The translations under genes were made by a program, and so were the position numbers. A stretch of DNA of 8,384 bases from an uncultured beta proteobacterium (GTDB taxonomy: Bacteria > Pseudomonadota > Gammaproteobacteria > Burkholderiales > Burkholderiaceae): contig CAJAFJ010000390.1 in NCBI GenBank assembly GCA_903938955.1, positions 1-8,384 on the forward strand. The letters run 5' to 3'. Every line of letters begins with the position of its first letter. Position 1 is the stretch's first letter. Shown here in pieces: positions 1 to 5,422 of the stretch. The notes under the pieces were generated by a model, which saw only the letters and a program-made list of their open reading frames with translations, was not told where the DNA came from and made no database searches.

Positions 1-30
1 ATTGGGAAATTCAGGTTGGGGCAAAATTGG

Positions 31-345
31 TTAAGCGGCTATCGCTGGCGCTGGTTGAACGTGCATGGGGGCAATCTTGAACCGTTGCGCCGCCTGCCAA
101 ACGTCATAGGCGCTTTGCTCTGCCAGCCATAGCCGGGCCTCACCGCCACGCTCCACACCTAACCATGCCTCAATACGCAGGGCCATTTCAGGCGAGATGG
201 CAGCCCGGCCATTCAGCACACGGGAAAGCGCCACACGGGACACATCCAACTGTTTCGCGGCTTCGGTGACATTCAGCCCCAATGCGGGCAACACATCATC
301 ACGCAGCGTCAGACCGGGGTGGGGAGGGTTAAACATGCGGGTCAT
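31..345 (-). CDS. higA: HigA-type antitoxin, XRE-family DNA-binding protein
   Basis: This 104-residue protein is the likely antitoxin that neutralises the HigB toxin encoded just upstream and represses the shared promoter. A helix-turn-helix of the Cro/XRE type spans about residues 24-60 (NVTEAAKQLDVSRVALSRVL, then NGRAAISPEMALRIE), and the N-terminal PPHPGLTLRDDVLPALG is typical of HigA/VapI-like antitoxins. The open frame reaches further upstream, but the start at 345 is chosen because TAGGAG lies 7 bases before it and the family normally begins with this MxxxxPPHPG segment. The Shine-Dalgarno sequence overlaps the end of higB (10 bases between the genes), so the two are surely co-transcribed and perhaps translationally coupled. 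A second Met three codons in (MFNPPHPG) is an alternative start. The family call is firm; antitoxin activity is inferred from the pairing. Confidence 0.93.
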   Translation of the reverse strand: MTRMFNPPHPGLTLRDDVLPALGLNVTEAAKQLDVSRVALSRVLNGRAAISPEMALRIEAWLGVERGGEARLWLAEQSAYDVWQAAQRFKIAPMHVQPAPAIAA

Positions 346-355
346 GGCGTGGCTC

Positions 356-634
356 CTAGTGGTAATCCATGTAATCAACCAGCACAGCGTCTGTGCCGTC
401 AAAGGTGAAAGTCATTCGCCAGTTGCCATTAACCGACACGGCCCAATGGCCCTTCAAATCTTCTGATAACGGGTGCAAGCGCCAGCCCGGAACATTCATA
501 TCCCGGTCGCAGGTAGCCACGTCCAGACGTGCCAGCAGTCGCGCCAGTTTGGGCGCATGGTCTGGTCGGATGCCTGCTTTTGTGCCGCGTTCAAAGAATG
601 CCTGTAGCCCTTTATGGCCGAATGACTTAATCAT
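356..634 (-). CDS. higB: HigB-type mRNA-interferase toxin (RelE/ParE superfamily)
   Basis: This 92-residue protein is a member of the HigB/GraT toxin family, ribosome-dependent RNases that cut mRNA on the translating ribosome. The N-terminus MIKSFGHKGLQAFFERG is the standard HigB opening. The segment GWRLHPLSEDLKGHWAVSVNGNWR precedes a beta-strand region and the C-terminal VDYMDYH. H54, R73, D90, Y91 and H92 occupy positions that match the active-site residues of Proteus HigB, whose chain also ends in D-Y-H at 90-92. The family's second basic residue after H54 is not evident (S57 here), which might weaken activity. The length is normal and the frame intact, so the toxin is probably functional. 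It is first in a toxin-antitoxin operon, as usual for HigBA. No Shine-Dalgarno sequence precedes the start; the predicted promoter suggests a leaderless message. Confidence 0.94.
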   Translation of the reverse strand: MIKSFGHKGLQAFFERGTKAGIRPDHAPKLARLLARLDVATCDRDMNVPGWRLHPLSEDLKGHWAVSVNGNWRMTFTFDGTDAVLVDYMDYH

Positions 635-636
635 AT

Positions 637-672
637 TTAATTGTATCTTGTAACGCTACACGCTGCAATTAA
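637..672. promoter_or_regulatory. Concentric palindrome, candidate HigA operator
   Basis: Two inverted repeats share exactly the same centre (between 654 and 655). The inner one is TGTAACGCTACA at 649-660, where TGTA/TACA flank a near-symmetric core. The outer one has perfect 7-base arms TTAATTG (637-643) and CAATTAA (666-672). The inner half lies between the -35 and -10, and the outer arms overlap both hexamers. A HigA dimer, or a pair of dimers, bound here would occlude RNA polymerase, which fits the autorepression known for HigA antitoxins. The symmetry is seen directly; the binding role is inferred. Confidence 0.72.
640..668 (-). promoter_or_regulatory. Predicted higBA promoter
   Basis: Read on the minus strand there is a -35 TTGCAG (668-663), a 17-base spacer and a -10 TACAAT (645-640). 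The -10 matches the sigma70 consensus at five of six positions and the -35 at three of six. The expected transcription start falls at about 633-634, on the first base of the higB start codon, so the message would have essentially no leader. This was called by eye from sequence. Confidence 0.68.
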
Positions 673-845
673 CCACTCGGCCAAGCTCTTGAACGAAGGG
701 TGAAGGCCATGAATGGTCTGAGGGCGAATGCTCGCCACCTTGCGTGTCTATTTATGAGGGTTACGCGGAATAACCAAAGTACCATGCAGCCGTGACACTT
801 CAAAAAACATACTCGTTCCGGTGCGGCAGGGTTGCCAACCACGCC
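673..845. other. Spacer without a recognisable gene
   Basis: This stretch lies between the higBA promoter and the 3' end of the Gate-domain gene. It holds no convincing coding region, tRNA or insertion-sequence end. Only weak hairpins are visible: GGCGA/TCGCC arms at 723-727 and 732-736, and GGTTA/TAACC arms at 759-763 and 771-775. A run of six A on the plus strand near 804-809 reads as T6 in the direction of the upstream minus-strand gene, but no strong stem precedes it, so it is not called a terminator. Confidence 0.5.
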
Positions 846-1781
846 TTATATACAGGCATGTCCCAGGGTTCGGACAAAAATCCCAATACAAGCGCCCAAC
901 GCTGCCGGGCGCCAAACGCTGGTCACACGGCGACCGGCGGAAAGCAGCACGGCCACGCCCGGAATGTCGAGTGGCGAAATCAGGAGACCGGCACTCTGGT
1001 TCAGCAACGAGGTGCTGACCAGCCCCTTGCGCAACATCTCGTCCATAACGCCCATCATCGCCGTGCCGCCCGCGAGAAACTTGGTGAGGGTCAGCAAAAT
1101 CAAGCCATTGTCCAGTTGCCAGTACGCCATCAGCGGTGACAACACACGCGTGAGGGCATCAATGGCGCCACCCGTGCGCAGCGCCATGATCACCGACAGC
1201 GACAGCACCAGCATCGGAATGGCGTTGATCGCAATCTTGAAAGCCTCGGCGCCCGCGCGGTTGATCACGTCAAGCACGCCTTTGGCGCTCTCGGCGACCG
1301 GGTGTTGCAGCGTCTCGTCGATCAGTTTCTCTTGGGCCGAGAGATGACGCCCAAAACCATAGTAAGTGACTGACGCTGCCACCAAGCCGCCCAACAGCGA
1401 GAAGAGAAGCACAGTGCCAAATTGGAGTCCCATGGCGGCCATGGGGAACACCACATTGGCTTGCGCCATGGCCATCACCATGGCGAGCGTGGCCGCAATG
1501 TGACGATCCGAGGCGCCGCGTTGATCCATCATGGTCAGCGTGGCGACCGGGGCAGCGAAACTCACAAAATTGATTTGCATCGCCGCAAAAACGCCCAGGC
1601 CGGTCAAGCCCAGCGGCTTCAGCACGGGAGCCAGTTTGGCCACCAGCCAGTCGAGAACGCCCTTGGCTTCGAGCAGGCGCATGAGCGACAGCATCACGAC
1701 CATCACGGGCAGCAAGATAAACAGCGACAGCTCAACGGCAGAGCGGCCCGCCTTGAGAATGACATCAATCAAAATTTCCAT
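846..1781 (-). CDS. Double Gate-domain (nucleoside recognition) inner-membrane protein
   Basis: This 311-residue, very hydrophobic protein resembles the nucleoside-recognition/Gate family, which includes spore maturation proteins SpmA/SpmB and parts of nucleoside transporters. Hydrophobic segments are seen at about residues 18-36, 60-80, 97-118, 121-141, 182-201, 222-240, 264-282 and 291-306. The protein appears to be two related halves. The first carries LAPVLKPLGLTGLGVF followed by a polar-glycine stretch, and the second carries LSPLMAYWQLDNGLILL followed by KFLAGGTAMMGVMDEM. A soluble linker at about 143-175 joins them. The substrate cannot be read from sequence, and 'nucleoside' in the family name does not prove nucleoside transport. 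The start at 1781 has no clear Shine-Dalgarno. The gene lies 116 bases downstream of the lysR gene on the same strand, so it may be transcribed with it or from an unseen promoter in the gap. Confidence 0.82.
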   Translation of the reverse strand: MEILIDVILKAGRSAVELSLFILLPVMVVMLSLMRLLEAKGVLDWLVAKLAPVLKPLGLTGLGVFAAMQINFVSFAAPVATLTMMDQRGASDRHIAATLAMVMAMAQANVVFPMAAMGLQFGTVLLFSLLGGLVAASVTYYGFGRHLSAQEKLIDETLQHPVAESAKGVLDVINRAGAEAFKIAINAIPMLVLSLSVIMALRTGGAIDALTRVLSPLMAYWQLDNGLILLTLTKFLAGGTAMMGVMDEMLRKGLVSTSLLNQSAGLLISPLDIPGVAVLLSAGRRVTSVWRPAALGACIGIFVRTLGHACI

Positions 1782-1834
1782 GAGGCAATTATCTTGGCAT
1801 TGCCAGGGCTGAACGCCCCTTTATCAGGGCAGGA

Positions 1835-1855
1835 CCATGAAAACACGATTCATGG
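1835..1855. repeat. Perfect inverted repeat in the lysR - Gate gene spacer
   Basis: CCATGAA (1835-1841) and TTCATGG (1849-1855) form perfect 7-base arms around a 7-base spacer. The site sits 54 bases upstream of the Gate-domain gene start and 43 bases past the lysR stop. It could be an operator for the downstream gene or an RNA hairpin in the intercistronic leader. There is no T-run after it, so it does not look like an intrinsic terminator. Confidence 0.5.
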
Positions 1856-1897
1856 CTTGGGGCGTCGATAGCGGTGCCTGTTGCAGGGACGGTGAGG

Positions 1898-2860
1898 CTA
1901 TTTTTCGCTGCCGCTGGCGCGTACCCACTGGTTATGCCGATCCAGACTGGAACGCGATTGCTGGGCGCATGCAGCGCGCAACCATTGGTGCCCCGGGTCA
2001 AGGTGAAAACGGGAGTGCCAGTATTGTTTGACGATGATGGAGGGCATGGGAAACGGGCATGAAAAGAGTTGCACCGATCCGCTCCCCGCCAGCTCGGCCG
2101 CGATTTGCCCCGGCAAGGTCGTGATCATGTCGGTGCAGGCAACGATCTTGGCCACACCGAGCACGCCCTGCAAGGAGGCCATTACCCGTCGTTCGATCTT
2201 CTGTCGTTTCAACTCGCTCTCGATCACGGCATAGGCACTGCCATAACCGACAGCGATATGCGCCTCGCGCTGAAAGTCTTCCAGGGTCAAGGTGTTTTTA
2301 ATCCGGGGATGCTCGGTGCTGACCATGCAGACAAAGTCCTGCTCGAACAGCGTTTGCTCATAGAACCCCGCCTCCATGGTCGGCACGAAGCCGCCAAAAG
2401 CCAGATCAGCCTCGCCGCTCTCCAGCATGCGCACCGTCTGGTCGTCAACGGGCGGGGCTTCAAGCCGGACGTTTGGCGCATGACTGCGGATGTAATGCAG
2501 CAGGGACGGCAGCAAGGTAATTTGCGAGGCATCCGGCACGCACAGGCGAAAGACGCGGGTGGAGGTGGCGGCATCAAAACGCAGCACGTCCGCCGTGATC
2601 TCCTGCATGGCCTTGAGAATTTCCCGTGACTTGCGCACCACAATTTCGGCACGCGGTGTCGGGCTCATTCCCTGCGAAGTTCGCACGAACAGGGGGTCTT
2701 TGACCTGGTCGCGAATTCTCTTCAGCCATGAACTGACCGTGGGCTGCGTCTGCCCCAGCAAGTCGGCCGTTTTGCTCACGCTGCGCGTGGTGAAGAGCAG
2801 ATCGAGCATCTTCAAATCCCGTGCGTTGGGGTAATTGTCTATTTCACTGGGGTTATCCAT
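1898..2860 (-). CDS. LysR-type transcriptional regulator
   Basis: This is a 320-residue LysR-family regulator. The winged helix-turn-helix spans about residues 15-74: DLKMLDLLFTTRSVSKTADL, then LGQTQPTVSSWLKRIRDQVKDPLFVRTSQGMSPTPRA, the pattern of the NahR/NodD-like branch. The remainder is the two-lobed effector-binding domain (about 90-300), with RVFRLCVPDASQ, GEADLAFGG and FVCMVSTEHPRIK at the usual places. The frame stays open for 39 codons upstream of the start given. The start at 2860 is preferred because the best minus-strand promoter (TATAAT at 2908-2903) lies inside that extension, and because the family begins shortly before the helix-turn-helix. No Shine-Dalgarno is obvious. It is divergent from the dehydrogenase gene, the classical arrangement for a LysR regulator controlling its neighbour. 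The effector is unknown, but the neighbours suggest a small carboxylated compound. Confidence 0.92.
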   Translation of the reverse strand: MDNPSEIDNYPNARDLKMLDLLFTTRSVSKTADLLGQTQPTVSSWLKRIRDQVKDPLFVRTSQGMSPTPRAEIVVRKSREILKAMQEITADVLRFDAATSTRVFRLCVPDASQITLLPSLLHYIRSHAPNVRLEAPPVDDQTVRMLESGEADLAFGGFVPTMEAGFYEQTLFEQDFVCMVSTEHPRIKNTLTLEDFQREAHIAVGYGSAYAVIESELKRQKIERRVMASLQGVLGVAKIVACTDMITTLPGQIAAELAGSGSVQLFSCPFPMPSIIVKQYWHSRFHLDPGHQWLRAACAQQSRSSLDRHNQWVRASGSEK

Positions 2861-2902
2861 GTCGGGTCTGGCAGATATCAATATTAAAAAATTGACATAC
2901 GC

Positions 2903-2932
2903 ATTATAAAATTTATCGGATTTACATGATAA
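2903..2932 (-). promoter_or_regulatory. Predicted promoter of the lysR gene
   Basis: On the minus strand a perfect -10 TATAAT (2908-2903) is preceded, after an 18-base spacer, by TTATCA (2932-2927), which matches four of six -35 positions. The predicted transcription start near 2896 gives a leader of about 36 bases to the chosen lysR start at 2860. It also makes the longer upstream starts unlikely. Confidence 0.65.
2913..2932. promoter_or_regulatory. Candidate LysR-binding inverted repeat
   Basis: TTATC (2913-2917) and GATAA (2928-2932) are inverted repeats separated by 10 bases, close to the T-N11-A type of LysR box but one base wider. The site covers the -35 regions of both divergent promoters, so binding could repress lysR and act on the dehydrogenase promoter. 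A second short symmetric element, ATAAA-A-TTTAT at 2906-2916, abuts it. The assignment rests on position and symmetry alone. Confidence 0.4.
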
Positions 2933-2949
2933 CGCGCCACTTTTATAGT
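2921..2949 (+). promoter_or_regulatory. Predicted promoter of the dehydrogenase-dctP unit
   Basis: TTTACA (2921-2926) and TATAGT (2944-2949), separated by exactly 17 bases, each match the sigma70 consensus at five of six positions. The predicted start near 2956 leaves a leader of about 58 bases. Its -35 overlaps the -35 of the opposing lysR promoter, so the two promoters probably compete for polymerase. Confidence 0.65.
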
Positions 2950-3013
2950 CACGCATCGAACTTTCCGGTGCCGCCATAACGGTTGCGCCTTACCCGCCTA
3001 TAAGGAGATTGGC

Positions 3014-3844
3014 ATGATCAGCGGCACGACGAATTTGCTTCCCCTTTTTGGCTACCCGACCAAGGCGTTCAAGGCACCGCTCATTTACAACCCCTGGTTC
3101 GACAAGCACGGGATCGACGCCGTGGTGGTGCCGATGGGCGTCAAGCCCGACGATTTTCCGGCGGTGCTGAAGTCGGTCTTCAAACTCACCAACATCCCCG
3201 GCGCCCTCATCACCATGCCGCACAAGGTCTCCGTTGTGGGGCTGCTCGACGAGGTCAGCACCGCCGTGAAGGTGGCCGGCGCGTGCAACGCTATTCTGAA
3301 GCGGCCAGACGGCACCCTGTTGGGCGACATTTTTGACGGCACCGGCTTTACGCGCGGCTTGAAGCGCAAAGGATTCGTCTTTGCGGGCGCCACCTGTTTG
3401 GTGGTCGGTGCCGGCGGTGTCGGATCGGCGATTGCGGCCTCACTCGCCGCTGAAGGGGTCGCCGCCATCACAACTTTTGATACCTATGCCGAATCCGCGC
3501 AAGGGCTGGCCACGCGGCTGCGTCAGCACTATCCCGCCTTGCAAAGCCAAACCGGGATCAACGAGGCCGCCGGCTACGACCTGATCGTCAACGCCACTCC
3601 GCTGGGCCTGCCCGGCGACCCGCTGCCCATCGACCTGACTCATCTGTCGCCCTCGACCTTCGTCGGTGAGGTGGTGATGAAAACCGAGATGACACCGCTG
3701 TTGCAAGCGGCCCAAGCACGCGGATGCCGCTACCAAATCGGGACCGACATGCTGTTCGAGATGATTCCCGCCTACCTCGAATTTTTTGGCTATGGCACCG
3801 CCACCGCCGATGAGCTGCGCTCGGTGGCCCAAATTGTGTACTGA
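3014..3844 (+). CDS. Shikimate dehydrogenase-family NAD(P)-dependent oxidoreductase, non-canonical substrate site
   Basis: This 276-residue protein has the two-domain AroE/YdiB fold: an N-terminal substrate domain, then a Rossmann domain with VVGAGGVGSAIAASLA at about 130-145. The catalytic pair is kept (K71 in TMPHK and D108 in FDGTGF, equivalent to E. coli AroE K65 and D102), as are T67 and N92. However, residues that hold shikimate in AroE are replaced: the SxS pair becomes F19 and A21, N59 becomes L65, and Q244 becomes M250. The NADP-specifying NRT motif is F155-D156-T157; an acidic residue there usually means NAD(H) preference. It is therefore probably not the housekeeping AroE but a catabolic or accessory dehydrogenase of unknown substrate. 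AAGGAG lies 6 bases before the start. It is divergent from lysR and lies 73 bases upstream of dctP with no terminator between, so it is likely an operon with dctP. Confidence 0.88.
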   Translation: MISGTTNLLPLFGYPTKAFKAPLIYNPWFDKHGIDAVVVPMGVKPDDFPAVLKSVFKLTNIPGALITMPHKVSVVGLLDEVSTAVKVAGACNAILKRPDGTLLGDIFDGTGFTRGLKRKGFVFAGATCLVVGAGGVGSAIAASLAAEGVAAITTFDTYAESAQGLATRLRQHYPALQSQTGINEAAGYDLIVNATPLGLPGDPLPIDLTHLSPSTFVGEVVMKTEMTPLLQAAQARGCRYQIGTDMLFEMIPAYLEFFGYGTATADELRSVAQIVY

Positions 3845-3917
3845 GCGCCGCCTTTCCGGTCCCGCCACCCGATGCTTCTTTTCCCCCTCACCACTAACCA
3901 CTAAACGGAGACTCACC

Positions 3918-4934
3918 ATGAATCAATTACGCCGAATTTTCTCTCTTTCGCTGATGACAGCGGCACTCACCTCGACGTGTCTCGTTCACGCGGCTGACAT
4001 CGAAACCCGCACCATCAAATTCCCATCCGCCAGCAACAAGGGCCACCCCCAAGTGCTCGGCGTCGAGAAATTTGCCCAGTTGGTTGCGCAAAAAAGTGGC
4101 AACAAACTGAGCGTCCAGGCCTTCCCGGGCGGCGCGTTGGGGCCGGATGTACCTGTCGTGTCGGCCATGCAAGGCGGCACCATCGAAATGACGGTGATGA
4201 ATGCCAGCCTACTCGCCGGCAACGTCAAAGAGATGGCCATTTTTGACTTCCCCTTTCTCTTCAACAACACCAACGAAGCGGATGCCGTGATTGATGGCCC
4301 GGTTGGCCAAAAGCTGCTGGACAAGTTGTCCGAACGCGGGCTGGTCGGTTTGGCTTACTGGGACCTGGGCTATCGCCAAGTCCATACCGCCAAAAAACCC
4401 ATCACCAAAGCCGATGACTTCAAGGGCATGAAGATGCGCGTCATCCCCACCCCCATTTATGTCGCCTTCATGACCTCGCTGGGAGCCTCGCCAGTGCCCA
4501 TGGCATTCACCGAAACCTACCAGGCGCTGGAACAGAATGCGATTGACGGCATGACCAATCCGCTGCTGAACATCCTGGACGGCAAGTACAACGAGGTCTC
4601 CAAGCACCTGACGATGACCAACCACATGTACACCCCGCAGGCTGTCATCGTCAGCAAGAAGTTCTGGGACAAGCTGTCGCCAGTCGAGCAGAAGATTCTG
4701 CGTGACAGCGCCAAGGAAACCGCTGTTTACCAGCGCAAGGTGGCGCGCGATGGCGCGGCCAAGGTGCTGGTCGATTTGAAGAAAGCCGGCATGAATGTCA
4801 TCGAGTTGCCACCCGAAGAAATCGCCAAGTTGCGCGAACGCTCAAAACCGGTGATTGAGAAGTACACCAAAGAACTGGGCCCCATCGTTCAAGAAATGTA
4901 TGCGGCGGTGGATAAGGTGCGCGCGGGCAAGTAA
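3918..4934 (+). CDS. dctP: TRAP-type transporter periplasmic solute-binding protein (DctP family)
   Basis: This 338-residue protein is the periplasmic capture subunit of a TRAP transporter, a family that takes up organic acids using an ion gradient. An N-terminal signal peptide (basic MNQLRR, hydrophobic core, cleavage likely after VHA at residue 25) directs it to the periplasm. The DctP fold is evident: FPGGALGPDVPVVSAMQGGTIE, then FDFPFLF, then KGMKMRV, and QNAIDGMTNPL. R174 is the family's carboxylate-clamping arginine, R153 the second arginine of GYRQV, and N214 the conserved ligand-site asparagine. GGAG lies 7 bases before the chosen start; the frame runs further upstream into the dehydrogenase gene but lacks a reason to start there. 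No DctQ or DctM membrane subunit follows, which is unusual. The ligand is unknown, probably a carboxylate related to the dehydrogenase substrate. Confidence 0.93.
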   Translation: MNQLRRIFSLSLMTAALTSTCLVHAADIETRTIKFPSASNKGHPQVLGVEKFAQLVAQKSGNKLSVQAFPGGALGPDVPVVSAMQGGTIEMTVMNASLLAGNVKEMAIFDFPFLFNNTNEADAVIDGPVGQKLLDKLSERGLVGLAYWDLGYRQVHTAKKPITKADDFKGMKMRVIPTPIYVAFMTSLGASPVPMAFTETYQALEQNAIDGMTNPLLNILDGKYNEVSKHLTMTNHMYTPQAVIVSKKFWDKLSPVEQKILRDSAKETAVYQRKVARDGAAKVLVDLKKAGMNVIELPPEEIAKLRERSKPVIEKYTKELGPIVQEMYAAVDKVRAGK

Positions 4935-4953
4935 TCGCCACCTGTGAATATGG

Positions 4954-4990
4954 ACGCCCGCCGTGAAGCGAATCAACTGGCGGGCGTTTC
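4954..4990 (+). terminator. Probable intrinsic terminator after dctP
   Basis: ACGCCCGCC (4954-4962) and GGCGGGCGT (4979-4987) form a perfect 9-base GC-rich stem with a 16-base loop, 19 bases past the dctP stop. The following T-run is short (TTT then C), and the loop is long, so termination may be incomplete or Rho-assisted. Confidence 0.6.
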
Positions 4991-5011
4991 ACCGGCGTTA
5001 CGTGCCTTTAC

Positions 5012-5028
5012 CCAAGGCTGATCCTTGG
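5012..5028. repeat. Short hairpin upstream of the 100-residue gene
   Basis: CCAAGG (5012-5017) and CCTTGG (5023-5028) are perfect 6-base arms around a 5-base loop. It may be a second weak stem behind the dctP terminator or part of the leader of the following gene. There is no T-run. Confidence 0.35.
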
Positions 5029-5106
5029 TGTAATCAATCCACAGAATCTAGGCATGCGCAACACCCACGCCATCGTCATGGGTTCTGATTTGCTGGACAT
5101 CAAATC

Positions 5107-5409
5107 ATGAGTACCGCTACCTACCTCTATATTGGTCTTGACCACGCACGCCGCAACACGGCAAATCAGGTCTGGCCCAATCTGTCAAAAATCAATGGAT
5201 TCGCAGTCCTCGTCAGCCGTTGTGACGACCTGGCCAAGGTCATCGACGACTGGAACAACAAGCACGATCCCGACAATTTCCCGGGCGTCTTCGATTACGA
5301 AGTCACCGAAGAATTAGGCGCATGGCTGTATCACCACATCGAGGCAACCCCCGCCGAGTTTCTGGCTGAGCTGGAGCGCTTTGTGAGCATCTGGACCTTC
5401 GAGCTTTAG
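5107..5409 (+). CDS. Conserved-looking hypothetical protein, 100 residues
   Basis: I do not recognise this family. The predicted product is a small soluble acidic protein with no signal peptide, membrane segment or metal motif. Residues of note are a central DDLAKVIDDWNNKHDPDNFPG stretch (about 40-60), four tryptophans (W23, W49, W73, W96) and an amphipathic C-terminal helix, PAEFLAELERFVSIW (about 82-96). Codon use matches the surrounding genes, with GC-rich third positions, which supports real coding. The start at 5107 lacks a good Shine-Dalgarno, and nearby upstream ATGs are out of frame. It ends 13 bases from the stop of the opposing cusA gene, tail to tail. It follows the dctP terminator hairpin and so is probably a separate transcript; no convincing promoter was found. 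Confidence 0.6.
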   Translation: MSTATYLYIGLDHARRNTANQVWPNLSKINGFAVLVSRCDDLAKVIDDWNNKHDPDNFPGVFDYEVTEELGAWLYHHIEATPAEFLAELERFVSIWTFEL

Positions 5410-5422
5410 CGACGGCAAAGCC

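Noticed and set aside
346..402. Longer HigA reading frame starting at 402
   Set aside because: It would overlap the higB 3' end, whereas a good ribosome-binding site sits just before the start at 345.
723..775. Two small hairpins in the spacer after higBA
   Set aside because: The stems are only five base pairs with no T-run and no matching partner, so they are within chance expectation.
2892..2897. Perfect TTGACA on the plus strand
   Set aside because: No acceptable -10 lies 16-18 bases downstream (the bases there read TATCGG or similar), and a better spaced promoter (TTTACA-17-TATAGT) follows at 2921-2949.
2861..2977. N-terminal extension of the LysR protein
   Set aside because: The extension is AT-rich, overlaps both predicted divergent promoters and is not typical of LysR proteins, so the start at 2860 was used.
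3014..3844. Housekeeping aroE of the shikimate pathway
   Set aside because: The shikimate-contacting serines and C-terminal glutamine are replaced and the cofactor loop is NAD-like. The context is a regulator and a transporter gene rather than aromatic biosynthesis.
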